From an uncultured Methylocystaceae bacterium (lineage in GTDB: Bacteria; Pseudomonadota; Alphaproteobacteria; Rhizobiales; Beijerinckiaceae), in assembly GCA_903870245.1 (NCBI GenBank), contig CAIQCB010000002.1, positions 17,764-81,763 of the forward strand: a stretch of DNA of 64,000 nucleotides, read 5' to 3'. The translations under genes were made by a program, and so were the position numbers. Below are positions 38,055 through 46,412 of the stretch, one piece after another (position 1 is the first letter of the stretch; the number at the start of each line of letters is the position of its first letter). A model generated the notes under the pieces. The model saw only the letters and a list, made by a program, of their open reading frames with translations. It searched no databases and was not told the origin of the DNA.

Positions 38055-38843
38055 ATGCCAACAACCCCTTCGGTCAGGAGCGTCGACAAGCGACCCGAAT
38101 CTGCGCGCACGACTGGCGCCGCCGGGTCGGGCGATGCGCCACAGGCCATCGATCCCATCGATGTCGCTGTCGTCGACAAGAGTCCCCTGATTTTGGCCGG
38201 TCTCGAAAAGCTGCTGTCCGACGACCAACGCTTCAATCTGGTTTTTAAGGCTACCGACGGCGAGGAGTTTCTGGAGTCGGCGCGACTGCATAAATTCGCG
38301 ATCGCCGTGATTGGCTGGCAATTGCCGACCATCCACGCCCGCGATGTGCTGCGCGCCTTGTCACGTCAGATTTCCGCGCCAAAAATCGTTGTTTATAGCG
38401 GAACAAATGATCCCGCCGCGCCGGCCGAGACCCTGCAATTGGGAGGCGCCGGTTTTGTTTCCAAGCGCGCTCCCCCCGAACGGCTGCTCGATGTCCTTGC
38501 TTCGGTGGCGGCGGGAGACATGGTTTTTCCCTTTGTCGATATCCGCAAAATGCGCAGCGATCCTCTCGACAACCTTACCTTGCGAGAGCGCAGCCTGTTG
38601 TCGGCGCTGGGTTCGGGCCACACCAACAGCCAGTTGGCGAAGGACTTTGGCGTGTCGATCAACACTATCAAATTTCACCTGCGCAATCTGTTCGAGAAGC
38701 TCGACGTCCGCAATCGCTCTCAGGCGATCGCCCTGTTTCTGGAGACGAAACATGGCTCCTGGTCGGGCGGCGGCGTTAGCCGCGCTCTTGACGGCCCGCC
38801 TTCCGGCGCGCGCGGGCGCAAGACTCATGGGCGGCCAGAGTAG
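38055..38843 (+). CDS. LuxR-type response regulator with degenerate receiver
   Basis: This 262-residue protein has a basic, disordered N-terminus (residues 1-33), a CheY-like receiver (about 34-155) and a LuxR/NarL helix-turn-helix ('LTLRERSLLSALGSGHTNSQLAKDFGVS' across residues ~175-203, then 'NTIKFHLRNLFEKL'). In the receiver the acidic pair is 'VDKSP' rather than DD, and the phosphoacceptor position reads 'VIGWQLP' with Gly where Asp is expected. The later Ser and Lys positions ('VVYSG', 'VSKRA') remain. It is probably phosphorylation-independent. ATG 38055 has 'agaggg' upstream. No kinase gene adjoins; its nearest neighbour is the 37-residue peptide cassette. Confidence 0.82.
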   Translation: MPTTPSVRSVDKRPESARTTGAAGSGDAPQAIDPIDVAVVDKSPLILAGLEKLLSDDQRFNLVFKATDGEEFLESARLHKFAIAVIGWQLPTIHARDVLRALSRQISAPKIVVYSGTNDPAAPAETLQLGGAGFVSKRAPPERLLDVLASVAAGDMVFPFVDIRKMRSDPLDNLTLRERSLLSALGSGHTNSQLAKDFGVSINTIKFHLRNLFEKLDVRNRSQAIALFLETKHGSWSGGGVSRALDGPPSGARGRKTHGRPE

Positions 38844-38863
38844 ACGCGCCGAGAAGCGGGCCG

Positions 38864-39661
38864 TCAGGGCGCAGGGAAAAGCGCGCTTGTCTTTCCGGTC
38901 AGCCAATACACCGCGAGGCCCAGCCACTCATGCGCGGCGAATTGCACGATCCCGATGGCGCGAATTGGAAATCGCGGAGCCGAGATGAGGGACGGATCGC
39001 CATCGGAGCGAAAATCGACCGGATAGGCGATGACGGGAAAGCCGACCTTTCGAAAAATGCCGATTGATCGAGGCATGTGCATCGCGGATGTCACCAGCAG
39101 CCAGCGCTCTCCGGGTTTGGGTTGCGCAAGATCGCGCGCATAAACTGCATTTTCGAAGGTGTTGCGGGCGCGCTCTTCAAAAGCGATGTCGTTAGAGACA
39201 AAACCAAGGTCGCTCCAAAAGCTGCGAACGCCATCCGCCTCGCTGTAGGTCGAACTACCGGACAGGACGGTTCCCCCGGTAAAAATGACCCGGGCCTGCG
39301 GAAATTTTCTTTTAAGCGCGAGCGGCGCCGTCAGTCTCTCCGCAGCAGAGTCGATCAAAACCGTTCGGTTCAGCTTTTCACTAAGTTTCTCATCGATGGC
39401 GCCGCCCAGCACAATGATCCCGTCAGGAGCCGGCATATTATCAGGCGGCGGCGGAAACCGTTTCTCCAGCGGGGCGGCGAGGAAAGCCCCCAATGGGCTG
39501 AAAGTCATGAGCAGTAACGTCGCGACTCCGACCGCAGCGCAAATGCGGCCATATCGACCAAAGCGCGTAAATAAAAGCCCCACGCCGAGGGTCGATAGCA
39601 AAAGCGCGAATTGCAACGGCGCAAACAAGCTCTCGAAGATTTTCGATACTGTGAAAAACAT
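38864..39661 (-). CDS. YdcF/ElyC-type DUF218 membrane protein
   Basis: This 265-residue protein has two N-terminal transmembrane helices (about residues 13-31 and 37-58). A DUF218 domain follows, with 'DGIIVLGGAIDEKLS', 'ARVIFTGGTVL', 'FEERARNTFENAVYARDL', 'LLVTSAMHMPRSIGIFRKVGF' and a C-terminal 'AAHEWLGLAVYWLTG'. These match the YdcF/SanA/ElyC family, some members of which affect envelope integrity and undecaprenyl phosphate metabolism. The conserved Glu-Arg-x-x-N motif for the putative active site is intact. It converges with the LuxR-type gene (20-base gap) and stands alone. Confidence 0.85.
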   Translation of the reverse strand: MFFTVSKIFESLFAPLQFALLLSTLGVGLLFTRFGRYGRICAAVGVATLLLMTFSPLGAFLAAPLEKRFPPPPDNMPAPDGIIVLGGAIDEKLSEKLNRTVLIDSAAERLTAPLALKRKFPQARVIFTGGTVLSGSSTYSEADGVRSFWSDLGFVSNDIAFEERARNTFENAVYARDLAQPKPGERWLLVTSAMHMPRSIGIFRKVGFPVIAYPVDFRSDGDPSLISAPRFPIRAIGIVQFAAHEWLGLAVYWLTGKTSALFPAP

Positions 39662-39755
39662 GCGGGCGTTACCGGATGCGCCTGTTGGCGTCGCATAGAA
39701 AATCGATACGCGCCGGCGGGGGCGCTCGCCCCGCCGCGAGACCCGGCCGGGAAAC

Positions 39756-41433
39756 CTACATGTTCGGGTAATTGGGGCCGCCGCCGCCCTCCGGGGGAAC
39801 CCAGGTGATGTTTTGCGCCGGGTCCTTGATGTCGCATGTTTTGCAGTGCACGCAATTCTGCGCGTTGATCACGAAACGCGGGTCGCTTTTCGCCGCTTCA
39901 TCCGCATAGACAACTTCATAGACGCCGGCCGGGCAATAAAGTCTTGCCGGTTCGCCGTAAACAGGAAGGTTGTCGTCGATCGGTATTGAGGGATCGGCCA
40001 GCCGCAAATGCACAGGCTGGTCCTCCTCGTGATTGGTGTTTGAGACAAAGACAGAGGAAAGCTTGTCGAACGCTGGTTTCGCTGTCAGCCGGGCGTAAAC
40101 GATCGGAGTCACCTCCGAGAGCGGTTTCGTCGCCGCATGATCCGGCTTGCCGTGCGAGAGGGTGCCGAAGATGGAGAAACCAAACAATTCGTTGGTCCAC
40201 ATGTCGAGGCCGAACAGTGGCGCGCCGAGATAGGTGCCGTATTTCGACCAGAGCGGCTTGACGTTTCGCACGGGTTTCAGATCGCGGCCAATATCCGAAG
40301 ACCGCCATGCGTCTTCATAGGCGCGCACTTCGTCATGGGCACGGCCTTCGGCCAGCGCCGCCGCGACATGGTCGGCCGCGAGTAGGCCGGAGAGAATCGC
40401 ATTATGCGATCCCTTGATGCGCGGCACATTCACAAAGCCTGCCGCACAGCCCAATAACGCTCCGCCGGGGAAGGTCAGCTTGGGCACGCTCTGCCAACCG
40501 CCCTCGGTCAGCGCGCGCGCCGTAAGCGATGCGCTCCCCGCCTTCCAGCGTCGGCGCAATTTTGGGATGCGATTTGAAGCGCTGAAATTCGTCGAAAGGC
40601 GACAGAGTCGGGTTCGGATAGTTGAGATGCACAACGAAGCCGATGGAGACCAGATCGTCGTCGAAGTGATAGAGGAAGGAGCCGCCGCCTGTGTCTGACG
40701 CCAGCGGCCAGCCGAAAGAGTGCTGCACCAATCCGGCCTTGTGCTTTTCTTTTGGAATGCGCCATAGCTCCTTGAAGCCGATGCCGAATTTTTGTGGTTC
40801 GCGATCCTTAGAGAGATCATATCTCGCGATCGCCTGCTTCGAGAGCGATCCGCGCGCGCCTTCGGCGAACAGGGTGTATTTGCCGCGTAACTCCATGCCG
40901 CGCGTAAAACTGTCTTTTAGTTCGCCATCGCGACCAACGCCCATGTCGCCGGTGGCGACGCCGACGACCTCGCCCTTGTCGCCATATAGAATTTCGGCGC
41001 CGGCGAAGCCGGGATAGATCTCGACGCCCAGGTTTTCGGCTTCGCTGGCCAGAAAGCGCACGACATTAGCCAGCGACCCGATAAAATTACCGTGGTTGCT
41101 CATCAGCTTCGGCATCAGGAAGTTGGGCACGCGCAAGCCGCCGGTTTCGGTGAGGACCAGAAACTGGTCGTCATGGACCTGCGTTTTCAGCGGCGCATCA
41201 TCGCGCGATCGCCAATCGGGCAACAAACGATCGAGGCCGATGGGATCGATCACCGCGCCGGAGAGAATATGCGCGCCGGGCTCTGAGCCCTTCTCGACGA
41301 CGACGACCGAGAGATCGGGCGAAATCTGTTTCAGCCGAATCGCTGCGGCGAGGCCGGCGGGGCCGGCGCCAACGACCACCACGTCGTAATCCATGCCCTC
41401 GCGCGGCGGAAGCTCCCTTGCGTCTTCAGTCAT
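39756..41433 (-). pseudogene. ETF:ubiquinone oxidoreductase, frameshifted at a GC repeat
   Basis: Together two frames give a complete ETF-QO of about 558 residues. The first frame (41433 to ~40515) carries the FAD motif 'VVVGAGPAGLAAAIRLKQ' and ends in nonsense after 'GERIAYGARA'. The second frame picks up at 'ALTEGGWQSVPKLTFPGG' and runs to the stop with the 4Fe-4S cysteines ('YCPAGVYEV', 'NCVHCKTCDIKDPAQNI'). The junction falls in a GC dinucleotide tract (40511-40520) that is one unit, 2 bases, short of the in-frame length. The enzyme passes electrons from acyl-CoA and amine dehydrogenases via ETF to ubiquinone. A sequencing error, a true null mutation or phase-variable slippage are all possible. 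Confidence 0.85.
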
Positions 41434-41540
41434 CGCCTAACCCTTAACCCTTGATTGTCGAAACATGGCTCATAATAGCCCCTGGCCCTGCCCATGCCAA
41501 AAGAGAAAAGCGGGCGAAGCGCCCTAAACAGGACTGTCTT

Positions 41541-41599
41541 GCCTTTTTCCTCGCCTTTTTCCTCGCCTTTTTCCTCGCCTTTTTCCTTGCCTTTTTCCC
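41541..41599. repeat. 12-bp tandem repeat, about five copies
   Basis: The unit GCCTTTTTCCTC is present at 41541, 41553 and 41565, then as GCCTTTTTCCTT at 41577 and a partial copy at 41589. It lies in the 343-base gap between the ETF-QO start and a 66-residue plus-strand gene. Because 12 is a multiple of three, both strands are open through it (Lys-Lys-Ala-Arg repeats on one minus frame), but none of these frames has a convincing start. The rest of the gap shows nothing I can name. Confidence 0.85.
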
Positions 41600-41776
41600 G
41601 GGCGAGGCTGGCCAAAAGCCTCTACTTCGACGTCGGCCGGAGAAAAAGCTTTCACGCGCGCCTGGATTTTGCCGCAAGGGGCCCGATGAATGAGCCCTGG
41701 CGAGGGGACAGGAGGTTGACCCCTCTGCGGGTCGCGACATGTTAAGTTTTGTTATCTAAAATTGGGACCGGGACAA

Positions 41777-41977
41777 ATGGCGTCGAGCGACCACTACAAA
41801 GACATTAACAAGATCATCAAGATCGCTCTCGTCATCGTATTGATCCTGGGCTCCTATAATCTTTGGTCTTTTTTCAACAGCAGCCGTTATCAGGCGTTGT
41901 GCGGAGCCTCTTTTTGGGAACTGAACCGTTCCGAACTCAACTCCTGTCTTGATCAGAAACAAGAGCTCGACAAATAG
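41777..41977 (+). CDS. Small single-pass membrane protein (66 aa)
   Basis: This 66-residue protein has a short charged N-terminus ('MASSDHYKDINKIIK'), a strong hydrophobic helix at about residues 15-32 ('IALVIVLILGSYNLWSFF') and a polar tail with two cysteines ('ALCGASFWELNRSELNSCLD'), which would be periplasmic if the N-terminus is inside. ATG 41777 is preceded by 'gggaccgggacaa'. It faces ubiA tail to tail. I do not recognise the family; a disulfide in the tail is possible. Confidence 0.6.
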   Translation: MASSDHYKDINKIIKIALVIVLILGSYNLWSFFNSSRYQALCGASFWELNRSELNSCLDQKQELDK

Positions 41978-42000
41978 AGACTCCGGGACGTTTTTCGCCT

Positions 42001-42954
42001 CTATAAAACTGGAGCCGTCAGGCTTTGGATGACGAAACCGGCGAACATCAACAGACCGGCGTCGCGATTGGAGCGAAAAAGCCGCAGCGCTGTTGACGGG
42101 TCGTTATCCTCGTGTGTTTGCGCAACTTGCCAGGCCAGATGCGCCGAAAAGGCTATGACGCCGCCCCAGGCGAAAACGCCGCTGCGGGAGAAATAGACGG
42201 CCAGCGCGGCGGCGAGCGCCGAGCCTGCATAGAGAAGACCAACGGCCAGTCGTATTTTCTCGCCGAACAGTCGCGCCGTCGATTTTACGCCGGCGCGCTC
42301 GTCGTCAGCGATATCCTGCAAGGCGTAAATCGTATCGTAGCCGATCGTCCAGAATATGGCGGCGAGATACATCAGTAACGCCGGCGCATCCAGCGATCCA
42401 GTTGTGGCCGTCCAACCAAGAAGGCCTCCATACCCGAAAGCCATGCCGAGGATCGCCTGAGGCCAAGAGGTAAATCGTTTGGCGAAGGGGTAGAGAAGCA
42501 CAATCAAGGGCGAGAGAAAGCCCAGAGCGATCGTGAGGCGGTTGAAAGACAGCAGCACGCCAAGTCCGATCAGGCACTGAACGAAAATGAACCACCAGGC
42601 GGCGCGGATGGTGACGCGCCCGCTGGCGAGCGGCCGTCCTTTTGTGCGCGTCACCCTGGCGTCGATGTCGCGATCGACGAGGTCGTTATAGGTCGACCCT
42701 GCGCCACGCATGACGATCGCGCCAATGAAGAACAGCGACAGGCTCCAGAAGTCTGGCAGGGCATGCAGGGACGCCGACGCAAGGGCGCTGGACTGCCAGC
42801 AGGGCAGGAGGAGCAGCCACCAACCAACAGGTCGATCCACCCGGGCCAGCTGGACATAGGGTCTTAACGCCGCCGGCGCGAGACGCCAGAGCGGATGAGA
42901 AACAATAGCGTCGGGAAGGGCTCCGGCGTCTTCTTCGTCCCGCGCCAGTCTCAC
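42001..42954 (-). CDS. ubiA: 4-hydroxybenzoate polyprenyltransferase
   Basis: This 317-residue UbiA-superfamily enzyme attaches the polyprenyl tail to 4-hydroxybenzoate in ubiquinone synthesis. It has about eight membrane helices. The first Asp-rich motif is 'GAGSTYNDLVDRDIDARV' with 'RTKGRPLASG', and the second is 'YALQDIADDERAGVKSTA'. These match bacterial UbiA rather than protoheme or chlorophyll homologues. It starts 4 bases inside the upstream secreted-protein gene's end, so the two are coupled. ETF-QO, a ubiquinone-reducing enzyme, lies 570 bases away on the same strand. Confidence 0.92.
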   Translation of the reverse strand: MRLARDEEDAGALPDAIVSHPLWRLAPAALRPYVQLARVDRPVGWWLLLLPCWQSSALASASLHALPDFWSLSLFFIGAIVMRGAGSTYNDLVDRDIDARVTRTKGRPLASGRVTIRAAWWFIFVQCLIGLGVLLSFNRLTIALGFLSPLIVLLYPFAKRFTSWPQAILGMAFGYGGLLGWTATTGSLDAPALLMYLAAIFWTIGYDTIYALQDIADDERAGVKSTARLFGEKIRLAVGLLYAGSALAAALAVYFSRSGVFAWGGVIAFSAHLAWQVAQTHEDNDPSTALRLFRSNRDAGLLMFAGFVIQSLTAPVL

Positions 42955-43394
42955 AGCGGACCGGCGGGCAATCTTTGGGGCGGCGCCATGCCGGGGCCGC
43001 CGCCCTGCGCCGCCTGTTCTTGCATTTGTTTCATTTTTACCGCTGCGGCGCAGGCCTGTGTGGCGAAGGTTTGGGTCTTGGTTCGGGCCTGTTTGAAACC
43101 ATCGACGACATTATCCGGAATGTTGCACCATTCCTTGTTTTTGCTCATGTAGTTGAGCATTTCCGTTTCGATGCCGGCAAGTTTTTTGGCGACAGGACAG
43201 GCGGCGGCGGGGTCCATCTTGCCCTTCCCGGCCTTGCCGAGATTATTGAGGGACTGAATAGCGCCCATGCGTTTCATGGACAGTTTCTGGAAGTCTTCCT
43301 GGCAGGATTGCGCGTGAGCGCCGCCGCCGACAAACAAGACCAGCGCCAGAGCGGCGAGGGGGATGCGCAAAGAGAAAGAGGCGCCGACTGTCAT
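42951..43394 (-). CDS. Secreted hypothetical protein, Cys-containing (147 aa)
   Basis: This 147-residue protein has a signal peptide ending 'GGAHA' before 'QSCQEDFQKLSMKRMGAIQ'. The mature part is helical with four cysteines ('SCQ', 'AACPVAKKL', 'EWCNIPDN', 'TQACAAAVK') and a Gly/Pro-rich end. Four cysteines in a secreted helical protein suggest two disulfides. The stop overlaps the ubiA start, so the genes are co-translated, but no link to quinone synthesis is visible. I recognise no named family. Confidence 0.65.
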   Translation of the reverse strand: MTVGASFSLRIPLAALALVLFVGGGAHAQSCQEDFQKLSMKRMGAIQSLNNLGKAGKGKMDPAAACPVAKKLAGIETEMLNYMSKNKEWCNIPDNVVDGFKQARTKTQTFATQACAAAVKMKQMQEQAAQGGGPGMAPPQRLPAGPL

Positions 43395-43552
43395 GGGTTA
43401 GGGGTCCACTCCGCATAAGTGCGCGTGATATAAGCTCGCCCGCTCGCCGCGCAAGACGCGTTGTGGCGGCGTGTAACATGGCCGCAACAAAACGGCCTCT
43501 TCATGGCGACGACGTCTTCGGACCGCCCGCCCGACGCCAGGAGAAGCGATCC

Positions 43553-44305
43553 GTGCCGGAATATGATTTCGCCGCTCAGCGATTGTATCTGGATCTCCCG
43601 CTCGCCGAGGGGGCGCAGTGCGATGCGCCGGCGATGGTTCACAATTACCTCCTTAATGTGCTGCGCTTGCGCGCTGGCGACGTCATCCATGTCTTTAACG
43701 GCAAGGATGGAGAGTTTCGCGCCCGACTGTTCGACGTCTCCCGCCGTCACGTGCGGCTCGGGATCGAGGCCCTGCTGCGGACGCAGACAGCGCCGGGCGG
43801 TATTGATTACGCTTTTGCGCCCCTCAAGCAGGCCCGTCTCGATTACATGGTTCAAAAGGCCGTGGAAATGGGGGCCGGTCGCCTCATTCCAGTCATCACG
43901 AATCGCACGCAGGCGCGTCGCCTCAATCTGGATCGACTGCGCGCCAATATTATCGAGGCCGCCGAACAGTGCGGCGTTCTCGTGATTCCCGAAATCTGCG
44001 AGCCGGTCGGTCTGTCGACATATCTCGCCGGCTTGCCGGCGCGTCGGCTGCTGGTTTTTTGCGATGAGCGCGCGCCCGCCGGCAGCCCGAATGAGACACT
44101 GACGCATCGGGCCGAGGACGCTGTCGATGGCGTTAGCCTCATCGTTGGTCCGGAGGGCGGTTTCGACGAAGGCGAGCGCGCGTCGATCCTGAAAGGATCG
44201 AATGTCATTCGCATCTCACTCGGTCCGCGGATTTTAAGGGCCGACACCGCCGCAGTCGCCGCGCTCGCCGTCGTGCAGGCGGCGCTGGGCGACTGGCGAC
44301 GCTGA
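43553..44305 (+). CDS. rsmE: 16S rRNA m3U1498 methyltransferase RsmE
   Basis: This 250-residue SPOUT methyltransferase transfers a methyl from SAM to N3 of U1498. It has the N-terminal PUA-like domain ('HNYLLNVLRLRAGDVIHVFNG') and 'LDYMVQKAVEMGAGRLIPV'. The trefoil-knot SAM site follows in 'SLIVGPEGGFDEGER' and 'RISLGPRILRADTAAVAAL'. GTG 43553 has an excellent 'aggaga' 8 bases upstream and gives the family length; the open frame extends further but adds non-conserved residues. It diverges from the ubiA-linked operon. Confidence 0.9.
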   Translation: MPEYDFAAQRLYLDLPLAEGAQCDAPAMVHNYLLNVLRLRAGDVIHVFNGKDGEFRARLFDVSRRHVRLGIEALLRTQTAPGGIDYAFAPLKQARLDYMVQKAVEMGAGRLIPVITNRTQARRLNLDRLRANIIEAAEQCGVLVIPEICEPVGLSTYLAGLPARRLLVFCDERAPAGSPNETLTHRAEDAVDGVSLIVGPEGGFDEGERASILKGSNVIRISLGPRILRADTAAVAALAVVQAALGDWRR

Positions 44306-44526
44306 AAGCTCGTTATGAATAAACGGAAAATAAATATTTATGTGATTTTATCCACGTGTGACAATTGTGCCGCATCGCATCCGACACGATCCTGCCACGA
44401 TGTTTGGTTCTAGTAGATTGAGTGAATGCGGCGGGGTTCGATATCTCAGCTTCGCCGGCGACCAACAGATCGGGCCCAACTGTGTATCGCCCTGAAGGCG
44501 GCGCAGGCGGATCGGAGATAAATAGT

Positions 44527-44847
44527 ATGAATTTTGCCGCTGATCGTTTCTCGCTCTCCAACTTTGTCCCGGCCATGTGCGGGGCGTGCGCGCTGGTCGC
44601 GCTCGCTGTCGTAACTCCTGCTCACGCCGAGGATAATGGAAATTGCGCCCGCTTGGGCCCCGATTTCGTCGCTGTCGCCGGGTCCGGTGGGTGCGTCAGG
44701 ATCGGCGGACACGTCCGGGCCAAATCGGCGTCCCCGGCCCTCGCCTATGCGCCCAACCACGATGGCCTGTTTCAAACGGCGTCCAGCGGACCCGATCTGG
44801 CTTCGTTTCCACCCTTCCGCCTGCTGAACGAAATCATGCCCCGATAA
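44527..44847 (+). CDS. Secreted mini-protein with porin-like Cys loop
   Basis: This 106-residue protein has a signal peptide ending 'PAHA' before 'EDNGNCARLGPDFVAVAGSG' and then 'GCVRIGGHVRAK'. The spacing C-x3-G-x2-F-x6-G-x-C-[VI]-[RK]-I-G-G-x-V-R copies the N-terminal segment of alphaproteobacterial porins, where the two cysteines bracket the first strand. The remaining ~50 residues are not barrel-like and the protein stops long before porin length. It could be a truncated porin or a separate small envelope protein. ATG 44527 is chosen for the signal peptide and the 'cggaga' upstream. Confidence 0.6.
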   Translation: MNFAADRFSLSNFVPAMCGACALVALAVVTPAHAEDNGNCARLGPDFVAVAGSGGCVRIGGHVRAKSASPALAYAPNHDGLFQTASSGPDLASFPPFRLLNEIMPR

Positions 44848-44859
44848 TTGGTCGTCGGT

Positions 44860-46248
44860 TCACAGCGGCAATACGCATTCGGAAAAGGCGCGGTCAATCG
44901 ATCCGCGCCATTTTTCTTTGAAGGCGGTCAGTCGGCTTTCTGCGAGATTGGACCCTTTGTCGACAATCTCCTGTAACGGCGCAAGGTAGATGGCTTCATC
45001 TTCACCGGCGGCGTTTCGGCGCTCTCGCCGGGAGAGACCCCGGCCGGCGATGGCGAGCGTGTCGCGCGCAATTTGCCGGGCGTCCTGTTCTTCGATCCGG
45101 GCGGCGAGACCCTGTGCAGGGACATCGGCGCGAAGCTTCTCCCGCGCATCGCTTCCCCAGCCTTTGACGAGTTCATAGGCCTCGTCGAGCGAGGCTTCGT
45201 CATAGTACAGGCCAGCGAACAGGGCGGCCAGCGCAGTCATATGGGAGCGCGGACCGCTATCGGCGCCCCGCATCTCCAGATACGTCTTAAGACGCACCTC
45301 GGGAAAAATCGTCGATAGATGATTGGCCCAGTCGGACATGACTGCGCGTTCGCCGGGCAGTTGCGGAAGCTTACCCGCGAGCAGATCCCGAAAACTCGCG
45401 CCTGCGACGTCGTGATAAACGTCGCCTCGCTTGACGAAATACATCGGGACATCGAGCGCATAATCGACGTAACGCTCGAAGCCGAACCCGGCCTCGAAGG
45501 CGAAAGGCAACATGCCAGTGCGATCCGGATCGGTGTCGCGCCAGATGAGGGATCGTTCCGACAGACGACCGGTCGGTCCGCCGTCGAGAAAGGGCGAATT
45601 GGCGAAAAGCGCCGTGACGATCGGTTGCAGGGCGAGACCGACGCGCATCTTCTTGACCATGTCCGGTTCGCTTACAAAGTCGAGATTGACCTGAACCGTC
45701 GCGGTTCGAAACATCATGTCGAGGCCGCGTGAGCCGACCCGCGGCATATATTTCGACATGATCGCATAGCGTTGTTTGGGCATGACGGGCGTTTGCGCCC
45801 GAGACCATTTCGGACTGCAGCCGAGATCGAGGAATTTGACGCCGATCTCGCGGGCGACAGCCCCCAGTTCGGTGAAATGGTTGTTGAGCTCCTGCGCCGT
45901 CTCGTGCGCATCGAGGAGCGGAGCGCCTGAAAGTTCGAATTGTCCGCCGGGCTCCAGCGAAATGGCGCCGCCGCCATGCGGGTCGGCCAGTCCGATAAGC
46001 GCGTCGCGATCCATGATCGGCTCCCAGCCGATCCGCGCCTGCAGGCCTTCGATCAGGGCGCGAACGCCGCCCCGCCCCCCGACGCCGAGGTAGGGCACAG
46101 GCTCCAGCGTATCGGCGTAGAAGGGAATTTTTTCGTGTTCGGTCCCGATGCGCAGAGGATCGCCGGCTTTTTTGCAACCGGACTCCAGCCATTGAACGAG
46201 CGCGTCGCGGGAGGCGATCGGCGTAGCGTCGGATGTATCGCGAGCCAT
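44860..46248 (-). CDS. gshA: Glutamate-cysteine ligase (alphaproteobacterial/plant type)
   Basis: This 462-residue GCS2-type enzyme makes gamma-glutamylcysteine, the first step of glutathione. Family features are 'RIGTEHEKIPFY', 'ISLEPGGQFELSG', 'MSKYMPRVGSRGLDMMFRTATVQVNLDF' (residues ~170-197), 'SLIWRDTDPDRTGMLPF' and 'VRLKTYLEMRGADSG'. This is the form shared with plants, not the E. coli GshA type. ATG 46248 has 'aggaaga' upstream and removes a 29-residue extension. It converges with the porin-motif gene, leaving only 12 bases between stops. Confidence 0.93.
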   Translation of the reverse strand: MARDTSDATPIASRDALVQWLESGCKKAGDPLRIGTEHEKIPFYADTLEPVPYLGVGGRGGVRALIEGLQARIGWEPIMDRDALIGLADPHGGGAISLEPGGQFELSGAPLLDAHETAQELNNHFTELGAVAREIGVKFLDLGCSPKWSRAQTPVMPKQRYAIMSKYMPRVGSRGLDMMFRTATVQVNLDFVSEPDMVKKMRVGLALQPIVTALFANSPFLDGGPTGRLSERSLIWRDTDPDRTGMLPFAFEAGFGFERYVDYALDVPMYFVKRGDVYHDVAGASFRDLLAGKLPQLPGERAVMSDWANHLSTIFPEVRLKTYLEMRGADSGPRSHMTALAALFAGLYYDEASLDEAYELVKGWGSDAREKLRADVPAQGLAARIEEQDARQIARDTLAIAGRGLSRRERRNAAGEDEAIYLAPLQEIVDKGSNLAESRLTAFKEKWRGSIDRAFSECVLPL

Positions 46249-46412
46249 GAGGAGAAAATTCTTCCTGAGCGGGGTGTGGAGCCGGTGAAATGGGGCGGCC
46301 TGATCACAAAGCCATGCCGGCGGAGTCAGTCGCACAGGGTCCGACCCTGACCATCAGTGGATTGCCGGAAAAGCAGGCGCCGCGCAAGAGCCCGGGACCG
46401 GCGCGAGCTGAC

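Noticed and set aside
41444..41740. 98-codon minus-strand frame with Lys-Lys-Ala-Arg repeats
   Set aside because: It is created by the 12-bp tandem repeat, which keeps all frames open; no start site or family support.
44316..44414. 32-codon frame in the AT-rich gap after rsmE
   Set aside because: No Shine-Dalgarno and an implausible composition; more likely promoter DNA for the porin-motif gene.
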